Origin: an uncultured Pelagibacteraceae bacterium
Lineage (GTDB): Bacteria > Pseudomonadota > Alphaproteobacteria > Pelagibacterales > Pelagibacteraceae
Reading direction: 5' to 3'
Assembly: GCA_902592325.1 (NCBI GenBank)
Contig: CACJEC010000001.1
Location: forward strand, 124,001 to 188,000
DNA: 64,000 nt
The position numbers and the translations under genes are program-made. Positions 25,050-34,521 of this stretch are shown piece by piece. Every line of letters begins with the position of its first letter. The first letter of the stretch is position 1. Under the pieces are notes generated by a model. The model saw only the letters and a list, made by a program, of their open reading frames with translations, ran no database searches and was not told where the DNA came from.

Positions 25050-26132
25050 TTAAATTCTGAAACCATTATCTGCAAATTTTTTAAAATAAGAATTTATAGC
25101 TTTATTTTTTCCAATTATATTTATGGACTTAATTAAAAAATTTGATTTAATTTTACTTTCGAAATTAAATAATTCATAAATAAAATCAATTCCAGTTGAA
25201 AAAAGATAATTTTTATCTTGTGATTTTTTTTGAAACTCTTGACAAATAGCACTATCTAAATCCAAACCTAAATTAATTTTTTCATTAATTAAATTCGACA
25301 AAAGTTTAATATCTCTTAATGACATATTAAATCCTTGGCCTGCTAATGGATGAATTTTATGAAGCAAGTCTCCAAAAGCAATAATATTGTCTTTATAATA
25401 TTTTCTTAAATGAGAAGATTTTAGATTAATATATTTACAGTCGTTAATTTTTTTTATTGAATAAATAGGATTATACTTTTTTATCAAATTTTTAATGTCA
25501 AAGTTATTTTTTTTGTTTTTTGTTCTTATAGAATAAACTACAGAGGTTTGGTTTTCAGAAATTGGCAAAAAAGCTATAGGACCATTATTAGTAAAATTTT
25601 GGTAAGCAGTTTTATTATCAACTACTTTTTCATGATCAATGATTGTAGTGTATGCAAAACTATTATAATTTTTCTCTATTCTTTTAGAGAAAAATTTTTT
25701 TGTTATTTGATGGTTAGGATTACAGTTAATTATCAATTTATAATTTTTTTTAACAATATCGTTATAATTGATAATAGATTTAAATCTAACAAATCTACTC
25801 TTTTTTAATTTATTGTTCAGTAATTTTAACAATTCATAGTTTCTAACAATAGAAAAAATTTGTTCATTGTTATTATCAAATTTAATTATCTCTTTACTGA
25901 GGTTTTTTTCAGTATAAATTTTTATCTTATTTATTTTCCATAAAATTTTCTCTATATCTAATATTTCACTTTTAAAATAATCAATATTAGATTTTGAAAT
26001 CCCTAAAGTTCTAAATTTATCAAATTTTCTATTTTTTCTATTTGATAAAATATCGACTGTTAATTCTTTTTTGATTAACATGTTGGCTAATGTTAAGCTA
26101 ACTAATCCATCACCAATAATACAAACTTTCAT
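25050..26132 (-). CDS. UbiH/COQ6-type FAD monooxygenase (probable ubiquinone hydroxylase)
   Basis: 360 residues. The N-terminal nucleotide-binding motif is slightly off consensus (CIIGDGLVSLTLANML), and the C-terminal FAD motif reads AFGDLLHKIHPLAGQGFNMSLRD, the UbiH/COQ6 signature. It hydroxylates the ring of ubiquinone precursors; which position cannot be told. Alphaproteobacteria use one to three enzymes of this group (UbiL, UbiM and others). It is divergent from ftsK with a 61-bp gap. Confidence 0.88.
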   Translation of the reverse strand: MKVCIIGDGLVSLTLANMLIKKELTVDILSNRKNRKFDKFRTLGISKSNIDYFKSEILDIEKILWKINKIKIYTEKNLSKEIIKFDNNNEQIFSIVRNYELLKLLNNKLKKSRFVRFKSIINYNDIVKKNYKLIINCNPNHQITKKFFSKRIEKNYNSFAYTTIIDHEKVVDNKTAYQNFTNNGPIAFLPISENQTSVVYSIRTKNKKNNFDIKNLIKKYNPIYSIKKINDCKYINLKSSHLRKYYKDNIIAFGDLLHKIHPLAGQGFNMSLRDIKLLSNLINEKINLGLDLDSAICQEFQKKSQDKNYLFSTGIDFIYELFNFESKIKSNFLIKSINIIGKNKAINSYFKKFADNGFRI

Positions 26133-26193
26133 AACAAAGTAATTTTAACAACAAAAATTAGATGATACAAAGTGTTATATTTGATTCATTAAA

Positions 26194-28284
26194 ATGAATA
26201 TTAAAGAAATTACAAATACAGTTATTAAATTTTCAATCAATAGATTGATTGAAATTCTTGCTACATCAGTCACGATAATAGGTCTTTTGCTATTAACAGC
26301 ACTAATCTTTTATTCTCCAAATGACCCTAATTTTATTTTCCCAGAAAATACTGAAATCAATAACATATTGGGATTTCAAGGAAGTTATACCGCAGATTTA
26401 TTTTTTCAATCGGTTGGAATTATTTCTTATTTAGTATCTATAACTCTAATATTTACAGGTATAAATGTTTTTAGATGTAAAGATCTTTTTTTAATCCTTG
26501 AAAACATTTTTTTTGCTATTCTTTACTGTATCTTTGGATCATTGTTCTTTGACTATTTTTATCAAAATACTTTTGAATTATATATTAATGGTAACGGAGG
26601 ATTTGTTGGACAGTACCTAAATCAAACGTTTTTTGAAAATTTGTTAAATTTACAACCAACCATTTTATATTATTTTTTAATTTTCTTAATCTTAGGTTTA
26701 TTTTTATATAGCATCAACTTTCACCCTCAAAAATTTTGGATCTTTTTAAAAACTACTAAAAATCTTTTGAAAAAAGATGATAACAGAAACTATACTAACA
26801 GAAATGAAATTATTAGTGAATATATTCCTCAAGATGAAATTAAAGATTTAATTCAAAAGGATCTTCCATTTATAAAAGCAGAGAGAATAAAAGAGAATGA
26901 AAAAACAAAGTTTAAACTTCCTGGTTTAGATTTATTAAAAACTCCATCAAAAAAGGAAAGGGAAAATTCTTACAAAGATAAAACTCATAATTCTGAATTT
27001 CTTGAAAAAATTTTACTGGATTTTGGTGTAAGTGGCAATGTTAATAAAGTAAGTCACGGTCCTGTTGTTACATTAAGCGAGTTTGAGCCAGCAGCAGGAG
27101 TTAAAGTATCTAAAATAATTAATCTATCTGATGATATAGCTAGAAATACAAGTTCAGAATCTGCACGAATTTCAACCATTCCAGGTAGTAATACTGTTGG
27201 AATAGAATTACCAAACTCCTCAAGAGAGAATGTTTATTTGAGTGAAATTTTAGATAAAGCTGATTTTAAAAAGAAAGAGATTAAGTTACCTATTGCTTTA
27301 GGAAAAAATATTTCAGGTGCACCAATAATTGGTGATTTAACTTCAATGCCTCATTTATTAATTGCTGGAACAACAGGATCTGGTAAATCAGTTTGTATTA
27401 ATACAATTATATTATCTCTTCTTTACAGACACTCACCTGAAAAATGTAAACTTATTTTGATTGATCCTAAAATGTTAGAACTTTCAACATATGAAGGCAT
27501 TCCTCACTTACTATGTCCTGTTATAACTGAAGCTAAAAAAGCAGCATCTGTTCTTGGTTGGGTAGTTAAAGAAATGGAAAGTAGATACCGATTAATGACT
27601 AAAGAAGGCGTTAGAAATATAGACGGTTACAATGCCAAACATAAATTACCTATGCCATACATAGTAGTTGTTGTTGATGAAATGTCTGATCTTATGTTAG
27701 TGGCTGGTAAAGAAATAGAAAATTATATTCAAAAATTATCACAAATGGCTAGGGCAGCTGGAATTCACATTATAATGGCTACACAAAGACCAAGTGTAGA
27801 TGTAATTACTGGCACAATTAAAGCTAATTTTCCTACAAGAATTTCATTTCAAGTAACATCAAAAATAGACAGTAGAACAATATTAGGAGAGCAAGGAGCC
27901 GAGCAGCTTCTTGGAAAAGGTGATATGCTTTATATGTCATCTGCTAATAAAATCTTGAGGATTCATGGTCCTTTTGTATCAGATAAGGAAATTGAAAAGA
28001 TTAATGATTTTATTAGATCTCAATCAGAGCCAGATTATATTGATGAAATATTAAATTTTGTAGATGAGAAGGAAATAGGTGATAAATCTTTAAAGAGTGG
28101 AGATAAAGATGATCTTTATCAAACCGCATTAGAAATAATTAAATCTGAGGGCAAAGCATCTACATCATTTTTACAAAGAAAACTTCAAATTGGTTACAAT
28201 AGAGCTGCTAGGATTATTGATATGATGGAAGATGAAGGGATTGTGAGTAAAGCTAATCATGTTGGTAAACGAGATGTTCTTTAA
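26194..28284 (+). CDS. ftsK: DNA translocase FtsK
   Basis: 696 residues. About four N-terminal transmembrane helices (~30-190) anchor it at the septum; a short linker (~190-270) replaces the very long one of E. coli. The RecA-like motor follows with Walker A AGTTGSGKSVCINT, Walker B VVVDEMSDLM, and TQRPSVDVITGTIKANFPTRISFQV, and a C-terminal winged-helix gamma domain (KASTSFLQRKLQIGYNRAARIIDMME) that reads KOPS-type sites. Couples chromosome dimer resolution to division. The stop overlaps the lolA start by one base. Confidence 0.98.
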   Translation: MNIKEITNTVIKFSINRLIEILATSVTIIGLLLLTALIFYSPNDPNFIFPENTEINNILGFQGSYTADLFFQSVGIISYLVSITLIFTGINVFRCKDLFLILENIFFAILYCIFGSLFFDYFYQNTFELYINGNGGFVGQYLNQTFFENLLNLQPTILYYFLIFLILGLFLYSINFHPQKFWIFLKTTKNLLKKDDNRNYTNRNEIISEYIPQDEIKDLIQKDLPFIKAERIKENEKTKFKLPGLDLLKTPSKKERENSYKDKTHNSEFLEKILLDFGVSGNVNKVSHGPVVTLSEFEPAAGVKVSKIINLSDDIARNTSSESARISTIPGSNTVGIELPNSSRENVYLSEILDKADFKKKEIKLPIALGKNISGAPIIGDLTSMPHLLIAGTTGSGKSVCINTIILSLLYRHSPEKCKLILIDPKMLELSTYEGIPHLLCPVITEAKKAASVLGWVVKEMESRYRLMTKEGVRNIDGYNAKHKLPMPYIVVVVDEMSDLMLVAGKEIENYIQKLSQMARAAGIHIIMATQRPSVDVITGTIKANFPTRISFQVTSKIDSRTILGEQGAEQLLGKGDMLYMSSANKILRIHGPFVSDKEIEKINDFIRSQSEPDYIDEILNFVDEKEIGDKSLKSGDKDDLYQTALEIIKSEGKASTSFLQRKLQIGYNRAARIIDMMEDEGIVSKANHVGKRDVL

Positions 28285-28835
28285 TGAAAAATATTTTTTT
28301 AATACTGATAATCATTAATTTTAACAATATTGCTCTTGGATCTATTAAAGAAAATATAATAAATAATTTAGTTAAAATAGATAATTTCAATTTTAATTTT
28401 GAGCAAAACATTAATGGTAAAATTGAAAGAGGAAATTGTGTTATCGAATATCCAAAAAAAATTTTTTGTAAATACAAAAAATCGAATGGTAAAATTTTGG
28501 TTTCAAATGGAAAATCATTAGTAATTCAAACTAAAAATGGAACTTATTACAGATATGCTATAAATAGAACTCCTTTAAATTATATTCTTGATAAAAAATT
28601 TATAGTTAATCAAATTAATTTTCTTGAAGAAAGAATTATTGATAACAAATTTATAAACTTTACAATTTTCAAAAATGAAAATGAAATTAATATCTTTTTT
28701 GATAAAAAAAACTTCAATTTAATAGGATGGCAAGTATTAGATGTTTATCAAAATTTAAATATTACTTATATAAATATAAGAGAAATAAATCAAAAATTAG
28801 ATAAAGATTTATTTAATCTTCCTAAACAAAATTAA
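28284..28835 (+). CDS. lolA: LolA-like outer-membrane lipoprotein carrier
   Basis: 183 residues with an N-terminal signal peptide (hydrophobic ~4-18) and a LolA-like half-barrel: NFNFNFEQNINGKIERGNCVIEYPKKIFCKY, SNGKSLVIQTKN and PLNYILDKKF. It would carry lipoproteins through the periplasm from LolCDE to the outer membrane. Identity is strengthened by position: lolA directly after ftsK is common in Proteobacteria. It ends in a 4-bp convergent overlap with the FkbM-like gene. Confidence 0.87.
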   Translation: MKNIFLILIIINFNNIALGSIKENIINNLVKIDNFNFNFEQNINGKIERGNCVIEYPKKIFCKYKKSNGKILVSNGKSLVIQTKNGTYYRYAINRTPLNYILDKKFIVNQINFLEERIIDNKFINFTIFKNENEINIFFDKKNFNLIGWQVLDVYQNLNITYINIREINQKLDKDLFNLPKQN

Positions 28836-29719
28836 GAAAATAATTTATTGATTGTTTTTACAGATTGAACATGACCATAAGAATTAGATCCATAAACATT
28901 ATGTAAAAAATATCTTGGTGAGACGTAAATGTCATTTATATCTTTTGGAACGTCTTCAAATAAATGCTTATAATCTTTTTTTACAAAAAAAGCATTTGAT
29001 CCTGTATGAGCATTACAACAAACTAAAAAATAATTATTTTTTTCAAACAATTGATCAAAAGAAGCTAGAGAAGCACCATAATAATCACTACCATCCCAAA
29101 TATGATTTTCATTATATTCAATGCTCCATTTAACAGGTGGAGGAAATTTTGAATTATACTCAACTATAAATAATTTTGGTCTAAATTGATTCTTTAATAG
29201 CTCAGAAACTAAGTACAGATCATTACCATCTAAATCAAATGAGATTACATCAATGTTATCACATTTGATTTCTGATTTTCCTTTTGAGGCTAAAGTAACG
29301 ATATTCTTTAAAGAGACGAATTCTTTAAAAAAGGAAAATTTATTATCTTTTTTATAATCAATAATTAAATCTTCACCACCAACCCAAAAACCTTTCCATC
29401 CTAATGATTTCAATATTAATGTATTATTTTCCATTCCATCGCCTGGGCCAAATTCAGCAAATGTCCCTTTATCTAGTGAACCTATTCTTTTTAAAATCTC
29501 AATTGTTATTCCATCCTCATCAGTTTGAGAAAAACATTTTTTCCCATACTTGTTTAAAGGATTTTTATGATCCATTTGTAATTTTTGAGTTTGATAATTA
29601 AGAGTTAATTCTCTCAAATCTTTTGCATATGTATCAAGTCTTGAAGGTCTTTTTCTTCTTTTATATCCTCCAAGGGTAATCAAATTAAGTATTTTTTCTT
29701 TAATTTTTTTCATTTTCAT
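28832..29719 (-). CDS. FkbM-like (Rossmann) methyltransferase-fold protein
   Basis: 295 residues, soluble. The centre has a SAM-binding-like GTFAEFGPGDGMENNTLILK (motif I) and ISFDLDGNDLYLVSELL (motif II/III), both typical of FkbM-type proteins that act on sugars or glycans. The N-terminus is basic (GGYKRRKRPSRLDTY). A strict methyltransferase role cannot be confirmed because the family includes uncertain members. It is transcribed toward lolA and follows the leftward his-GNAT block by 37 bp. Confidence 0.65.
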   Translation of the reverse strand: MKMKKIKEKILNLITLGGYKRRKRPSRLDTYAKDLRELTLNYQTQKLQMDHKNPLNKYGKKCFSQTDEDGITIEILKRIGSLDKGTFAEFGPGDGMENNTLILKSLGWKGFWVGGEDLIIDYKKDNKFSFFKEFVSLKNIVTLASKGKSEIKCDNIDVISFDLDGNDLYLVSELLKNQFRPKLFIVEYNSKFPPPVKWSIEYNENHIWDGSDYYGASLASFDQLFEKNNYFLVCCNAHTGSNAFFVKKDYKHLFEDVPKDINDIYVSPRYFLHNVYGSNSYGHVQSVKTINKLFS

Positions 29720-29756
29720 AAATTTAATCTAAAGCAAACCTATATTAAAAAAAAAT

Positions 29757-30263
29757 TTATACAATTAGTGTTTCTTTTTTAAAAATAGTCATACCTCTTG
29801 CTAAATAATTTTTTAAAGCGTTTTTATGATCAAGGGTACAAGTATGAAGCCAAACCCTTTTTATTTCTTTTTTTTCAAAAGATTTTTTAATTGCAGTTGT
29901 AAGCAAATATCCCCCTAATTTTTTATTATGGTATTCCTCTAATAAACCAAAATAAGCAATTTCAATTTCATCAGGGTCTGTATGAAAAATTAACTCAAAA
30001 TACCCCGCAAAATCATCATTAACTTTTAAAATATATGTTTTTACTTTCGGGTTAGAAATGTATTTTATCCAATCATTATCCTTCCAAACAAGCCTATCAT
30101 TCCATCTATGTTTCTTACCAACATTTTTATAAAAAAATTTATTTATTTGAAAATCATCTGATTTTACAAGTACAACTTTATACTGTGATTCAGTAAAACT
30201 ACTTTCAATTAAAGCGTTAATAGACTTTATTTCTAAATAATTTCTGTCAATCTTCTCTTTCAC
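29757..30263 (-). CDS. GNAT family N-acetyltransferase
   Basis: 168 residues. The acetyl-CoA binding segment EEYHNKKLGGYLLTTAIKKS is a slightly altered Q/RxxGxG/A motif, preceded by the beta strand EIEIAYFGL and followed by VWLHTCTLDHKNALKNYLARGM, where the family often has the catalytic Tyr/Cys. The substrate is unknown. Its ATG overlaps the TGA of the HIT gene by 4 bp, so it is the last gene of the his-linked operon. Confidence 0.87.
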   Translation of the reverse strand: MKEKIDRNYLEIKSINALIESSFTESQYKVVLVKSDDFQINKFFYKNVGKKHRWNDRLVWKDNDWIKYISNPKVKTYILKVNDDFAGYFELIFHTDPDEIEIAYFGLLEEYHNKKLGGYLLTTAIKKSFEKKEIKRVWLHTCTLDHKNALKNYLARGMTIFKKETLIV

Positions 30264-30625
30264 TCAACCATTTTTCCTACTTTTTCGCCACCAAATAAAT
30301 GGAAATGTAAATGAGGTACTTCTTGCCCCCCATCTTCACTAATATTTGCTAATGCTCTATAACCTTTTCCCGTATCAACAGAAATTTTAAGTTTTTTTGC
30401 AACTATATTAATTCCTTTTAATAAACCAACCATTTCGTCTGGACTTGCATTTGAACTAAAATCGTCAAGATCAACATATTTTCCTTTAGGAATAACTAAT
30501 GCATGAATTTTTTTTTGTGGATTAATATCATAAAATGATAATACAAACTCATCTTCATAAATCTTATTACACGGAATATCGCCACTTAATATTTTTGCAA
30601 AAATATTATTATTGTCGTAACTCAT
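30260..30625 (-). CDS. HIT (histidine triad) family hydrolase, HinT-like
   Basis: 121 residues with the histidine triad HLHFHLFGG near the C-terminus and the start NIFAKILSGDIPCNKIYEDE typical of HinT. Such proteins split nucleoside phosphoramidates such as AMP-lysine. 4-bp overlaps with hisE upstream and the GNAT gene downstream suggest coupled translation. hisE-HIT adjacency is common in Alphaproteobacteria. Confidence 0.93.
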   Translation of the reverse strand: MSYDNNNIFAKILSGDIPCNKIYEDEFVLSFYDINPQKKIHALVIPKGKYVDLDDFSSNASPDEMVGLLKGINIVAKKLKISVDTGKGYRALANISEDGGQEVPHLHFHLFGGEKVGKMVE

Positions 30626-30894
30626 TTTTTTCTTTTATCTAACTCTTCCATTACATCTTCAATCTTAATATTATTTGTCTCAAGATACATGATAAGATGA
30701 TAAAAAACATCTGCCGCTTCATGAATTTTATTTGTACCCTTTTCTACGGCTTCTATTAATTCATTTATTTCTTCTAAAATTTTAGCTTTGCTTAATGATT
30801 TGTCACTCAATAGTTTATTTGTATATGAGTTTTCTTTAGGAGATTTTTTTCTCTCTCTTGCTAAATTTAACAAGTTTTCTAGGTTCTTAAGCAT
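30622..30894 (-). CDS. hisE: Phosphoribosyl-ATP pyrophosphatase
   Basis: Second step of histidine synthesis, splitting pyrophosphate from PR-ATP. 90 residues, an all-helical MazG-like domain with the acidic metal motif EEINELIEAVEKG and EAADVFYHLIMYLE. The monofunctional (not HisIE-fused) form is usual in Alphaproteobacteria. It lies 1 bp after hisF and overlaps the HIT gene by 4 bp. The cyclohydrolase HisI is not encoded in this window. Confidence 0.95.
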   Translation of the reverse strand: MLKNLENLLNLARERKKSPKENSYTNKLLSDKSLSKAKILEEINELIEAVEKGTNKIHEAADVFYHLIMYLETNNIKIEDVMEELDKRKK

Positions 30895-30895
30895 A

Positions 30896-31651
30896 CTAAA
30901 TTCTAACAGGTATTCCTTTTGAATCCAAATATTCCTTAGCCTCTTTTACTGAATGGGTTCCATAATGAAATATTGATGCTGCCAATACACCGCTAGCATT
31001 TCCCAATTTTATTCCATCAACTAAATGATCTAAATTTCCTACTCCACCAGATGCAATTATAGGTATGTTTACCTTTAAAGATATTTTAGACATTAAATCA
31101 ATATCATAACCAACTTGTGTCCCATCTCTATCCATAGAAGTTACTAGTAATTCTCCTGCCCCACTTTCCTCCATTTTTTTTGCGTATTCTAGTGCATTAA
31201 TCCCACTATTGTTTCTTCCTCCATGAGTAAACACTTCCCATTTATTTCCATTTTTTTTTGCATCAATTGCAACTACTATACATTGAGATCCAAATTTTTT
31301 TGAGCTTTCATAAACAACTTTTGAGTTTTCAACTGCAGCAGTATTTATTGAAACCTTATCTGCTCCACAATTAAGTAATTTATTAATATCATCTACACTC
31401 CTGACACCACCACCAACAGTTAATGGTACAAAGCATTTCTTTGAGGTATTTTTAACCACATCATAAATTGTTTTTCTATTTTCATTAGAAGCAGTAATAT
31501 CTAAAAGACAAATTTCATCTGCACCACCATCAGAATAAATTTTAGCTTGCTCAACAGGATCTCCAGCATCTTTTAGATCAACAAAATTAATTCCTTTTAC
31601 TACACGACCATTTTTAATGTCTAAACAAGGTATTATTCTATTTTTAAGCAT
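30896..31651 (-). CDS. hisF: Imidazole glycerol phosphate synthase, cyclase subunit
   Basis: TIM-barrel subunit that, with HisH-derived ammonia, converts PRFAR to IGP and AICAR. 251 residues. The catalytic Asp pair is in [16 protein letters not shown] and [14 protein letters not shown]; phosphate-binding loops VGGGVRS and ASGGVGN are intact. The N-terminus overlaps the hisA 3' end by 8 bp. The AICAR by-product links to purH elsewhere in this window. Confidence 0.98.
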   Translation of the reverse strand: MLKNRIIPCLDIKNGRVVKGINFVDLKDAGDPVEQAKIYSDGGADEICLLDITASNENRKTIYDVVKNTSKKCFVPLTVGGGVRSVDDINKLLNCGADKVSINTAAVENSKVVYESSKKFGSQCIVVAIDAKKNGNKWEVFTHGGRNNSGINALEYAKKMEESGAGELLVTSMDRDGTQVGYDIDLMSKISLKVNIPIIASGGVGNLDHLVDGIKLGNASGVLAASIFHYGTHSVKEAKEYLDSKGIPVRI

Positions 31652-32369
31652 CTAATTCTTTAACTAGTTCGTTCAACTCAATATCACCATCATAGATAGC
31701 CTTTCCAACTATAATACCCTCTATGTTTTTATTATTCATTTCCTTGGCTTTTTTAATATCATTAATAGAAGAAACTCCACCTGATATTATTACAGGACAA
31801 TTAGATATGTTAGCAACCTTAGTTGTATCATCAAAATTAGGGCTTTGCTTCATTCCATCTCTATTTATATCAGTATAAATTAATCTACTGACACCAAAGT
31901 CATTTACCTCTCTCAAATAATCTAAAGTTAATTGATTAGAATTTTCTTTCCAACCAGAAACAGATAAATATCCATCTTTAGCATCCAATCCTAAAGCGAT
32001 TTTATTTGGAAATTTTATACATGCGTCTTTTAAAAAGTTTTTATCTTTTACGGCCGCACTTCCTAATATTACTTTCTCAACACCAATGTCCACATATTTC
32101 TGAATACTTTCAAAATTTCTCACACCTCCACCAACTTCGATTTTAAGATCAAATTTACTTACTATTTCTTGAATAAAACTTAAATTGACTATTTCACCAG
32201 TCAAAGCTCCATCTAAATCTACTATGTGTAAATTTTTAAAACCATAATCTTTATATAAACTAGCTTGATCAATTGGAGTAATTTCATATTCAGTTTTATT
32301 ATCAAAGTCTCCCTTGACCAACCTTACACATTTTTTATCTTTAATATCTATTGCTGGCAATATTTTCAT
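31644..32369 (-). CDS. hisA: Phosphoribosylformimino-AICAR-P isomerase
   Basis: TIM-barrel isomerase (Amadori rearrangement) producing PRFAR. 241 residues. Conserved residues are in [40 protein letters not shown] and [10 protein letters not shown]. The upstream neighbour is a secreted polysaccharide-lyase gene ending only 1 base away, where hisH would be expected; hisF follows in an 8-bp overlap. Confidence 0.97.
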   Translation of the reverse strand: MKILPAIDIKDKKCVRLVKGDFDNKTEYEITPIDQASLYKDYGFKNLHIVDLDGALTGEIVNLSFIQEIVSKFDLKIEVGGGVRNFESIQKYVDIGVEKVILGSAAVKDKNFLKDACIKFPNKIALGLDAKDGYLSVSGWKENSNQLTLDYLREVNDFGVSRLIYTDINRDGMKQSPNFDDTTKVANISNCPVIISGGVSSINDIKKAKEMNNKNIEGIIVGKAIYDGDIELNELVKELDA

Positions 32370-33209
32370 TTAATTATTTTTAAATTTTTCATCTTCTTCT
32401 GGTTTTCTTAAAACTATATTATCCAGATAAATGGTTTGATCTTGTAAACTTTCCCAATCAGAATTCCAATATCCTATTGTTCTATGTCTATAAATTCCTA
32501 TTTTCATATACCCTCCTGTACAAGTATCAGCCAAAGTTTTTATATTTTTAAGATCAACAACTACTTTGTCATTTTTGTAAATTTTAAATCTTCCTGTTTC
32601 ATCTAACTTCCACAAAACATGAAATTTAATATGAGTCCATTTTCCTTTTAACTCATCAATTTTTCCTATAACCACAGGTTCAGACGAATAAGCTGCCTTA
32701 CTCGCCCAACTATAATAACGTTCTCCTTTATATTTAAAATCTTGAAACCAAAAATGACAGCAACTATGGCAGCCCTTGGCTTTATTATCAGTATGCATTT
32801 GGACAATTATAACAACCGCACCTTTCTTTAAAGGTTCATAATTTTCATCAAAGTAAACTGCATATTCATAAATATACTCCTTATTTTTTAACTTCATATT
32901 ACCTAAGTGTAACTCTTGCCTACTTCTATTACCTTTTCCATCACACTGGATTTGTGTAGTTTGTGCTTTGCCAGTGCCACAACCTGCATCTTCCCGGTTA
33001 ACAGTAAATTGGATACTAGTTTCTCCTTCATAAACTGGAAAACCGTCAGATTTTTTAACTTCTTTAATTCTATTCTCTTTTTTTTTATGCATTGAAATAA
33101 ATTGTTTTTTAAATCCTGTGATATCTTTAAATTTTGTTTTATGACCATCAGAAAAAGATGTGTGACAATAAAAAGAAAATAGAATTACTATACTTAAAAT
33201 TTTTTTCAT
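32370..33209 (-). CDS. Secreted heparin-lyase-I-like polysaccharide lyase
   Basis: 279 residues with a signal peptide (residues 1-20, MKKILSIVILFSFYCHTSFS). The rest is a beta-jelly-roll fold like Pfam Polysacc_lyase (heparin lyase I-like): FTVNREDAGCGTG, NRSRQELHLGNMKLK, YEYAVYFDENYEPL, IIVQMHTDN, then WTHIKFHVLWKLDETGRFKIYKNDKVVVDL and GYMKIGIYRH. Six or more Cys suggest disulfides and fit a periplasmic or external location. It sits in the his operon between hisH and hisA with 1-bp gaps on both sides, so it must be co-transcribed with them. The substrate is unknown. Confidence 0.8.
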   Translation of the reverse strand: MKKILSIVILFSFYCHTSFSDGHKTKFKDITGFKKQFISMHKKKENRIKEVKKSDGFPVYEGETSIQFTVNREDAGCGTGKAQTTQIQCDGKGNRSRQELHLGNMKLKNKEYIYEYAVYFDENYEPLKKGAVVIIVQMHTDNKAKGCHSCCHFWFQDFKYKGERYYSWASKAAYSSEPVVIGKIDELKGKWTHIKFHVLWKLDETGRFKIYKNDKVVVDLKNIKTLADTCTGGYMKIGIYRHRTIGYWNSDWESLQDQTIYLDNIVLRKPEEDEKFKNN

Positions 33210-33210
33210 T

Positions 33211-33837
33211 TTACAAATTTATAAAATTATTAATAATTTGTAATCCAATTTTATCACTCTTCTCTGGATGAAATTGAGTTCCAAAAATATTTTCCTTTTC
33301 AACTGAACAAACAATTTTCGATGAATAATCTGTTGTTGCTGAAATTACACTTTTATCTTCAGGAATGAATTCATAACTATGTACAAAATACATGTGTGAG
33401 TTATTTTCTATATCTTTAAAAATTTTACTATCCTTTAGAATGTTTATCTGATTCCAGCCAATGTGAGGAAGTTTGTATTTTCCATTTTGATTATCTATTT
33501 TTGATACCTTACCCGAAATCCAACCGAGACCTTTGGTTTCTGTTTCTTCGTAACCAACCTCAGCAAACATTTGTAGTCCAACACAAATTCCAAGAAGTGG
33601 TTTTTTATTGTTAATTGCAAAATCATTTAAAGTATCAACTAAACCTTTGATATTATTTAAAGCATCAACACAACTCTTGAATGAACCCTGTCCTGGTAAA
33701 ACAACTTTATCACAAGATTTAATCTTATTTAAATCCGAAGTTACATTAATATTTACTTTATCTTTAGCAACTTCCTCAAAAGAGTTTATCACCGAGCTTA
33801 TGTTGCCCGAATTATAATCAACAATTGCAACGTTCAT
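33211..33837 (-). CDS. hisH: Imidazole glycerol phosphate synthase, glutaminase subunit
   Basis: Class I glutamine amidotransferase supplying ammonia to HisF. 208 residues. The nucleophile region GICVGLQMF, the PGQGSFKSC loop and the FGTQFHPEKSD His/Glu motif are present. It lies 5 bp after hisB and 1 bp before the polysaccharide-lyase gene; HisF is encoded three genes downstream. Confidence 0.97.
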   Translation of the reverse strand: MNVAIVDYNSGNISSVINSFEEVAKDKVNINVTSDLNKIKSCDKVVLPGQGSFKSCVDALNNIKGLVDTLNDFAINNKKPLLGICVGLQMFAEVGYEETETKGLGWISGKVSKIDNQNGKYKLPHIGWNQINILKDSKIFKDIENNSHMYFVHSYEFIPEDKSVISATTDYSSKIVCSVEKENIFGTQFHPEKSDKIGLQIINNFINL

Positions 33838-33842
33838 TAAGC

Positions 33843-34433
33843 TTATAATGAGCCTTTAGTGGATGGGATACTCTTCTTATTTCTAGGATCCATCTCTAAA
33901 GCAACTCTTAACGATCTTGCTAGCCCTTTATAACAAGATTCAATAATATGATGGCTATTGTCACCATAAATATTTTCAATGTGCAAGGTTATACCAGCTG
34001 ATTGTGAGAAGGCCTGAAACCACTCTTTAAATAATTCAGTATCCATCTCTCCAAGTTTCTCTACTTTTAATTTTACTTTCCATATCAGATAAGGTCTGTT
34101 CGAAACATCAACCGCTACACGTGATAATGTTTCATCCATTGGTATCATCGCATGTGCATATCTTTTTATGCCCACAAATTTTTTAGCAGCTTTTTTTAAA
34201 GCCTCTCCAATAGCAATACCTGTATCTTCTGTTGTATGATGAAGATCTATATGAGTATCACCTTTTGCTTTTACTTTTAAATCAATAAGTGAATGCTTTG
34301 ATAACTGCTCAAGCATATGGTCCAAAAAACCTATTCCAGTGTCAATTTTATATTTGCCTTTTCCATCAATATTAACTTCAACATCAATACTGGTTTCTTT
34401 TGTTTTTCGCGAAACTTTTCCTTTTCTTGCCAT
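33843..34433 (-). CDS. hisB: Imidazoleglycerol-phosphate dehydratase
   Basis: Sixth-step enzyme of histidine synthesis, a Mn-dependent dehydratase. 196 residues, the monofunctional form (no phosphatase domain). Metal-binding motifs are [26 protein letters not shown], and [19 protein letters not shown]. It is the first his gene of the leftward operon and divergent from hslV, as in many Alphaproteobacteria. Confidence 0.97.
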   Translation of the reverse strand: MARKGKVSRKTKETSIDVEVNIDGKGKYKIDTGIGFLDHMLEQLSKHSLIDLKVKAKGDTHIDLHHTTEDTGIAIGEALKKAAKKFVGIKRYAHAMIPMDETLSRVAVDVSNRPYLIWKVKLKVEKLGEMDTELFKEWFQAFSQSAGITLHIENIYGDNSHHIIESCYKGLARSLRVALEMDPRNKKSIPSTKGSL

Positions 34434-34486
34434 ATGTTGTAGAGGTATACATACATAATACCACTATATCAATATCAGTATGAGCA

Positions 34487-34514
34487 CTTGAAGTATCAAA
34501 AATAGTTACCATTT
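34487..34514 (+). promoter_or_regulatory. Sigma-32-like heat-shock promoter of hslVU
   Basis: CTTGAA at 34487-34492 and CCATTT at 34509-34514, 16 bases apart. Counted against the E. coli sigma-32 consensus (CTTGAA, 13-15 bases, CCCCAT), this is N14 then TACCATTT. The -10 ends 7 bases before the hslV ATG at 34522, so the transcript would start at or next to the start codon. This fits hslVU, a classical heat-shock operon. Confidence 0.6.
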
Positions 34515-34521
34515 ATTAAGA

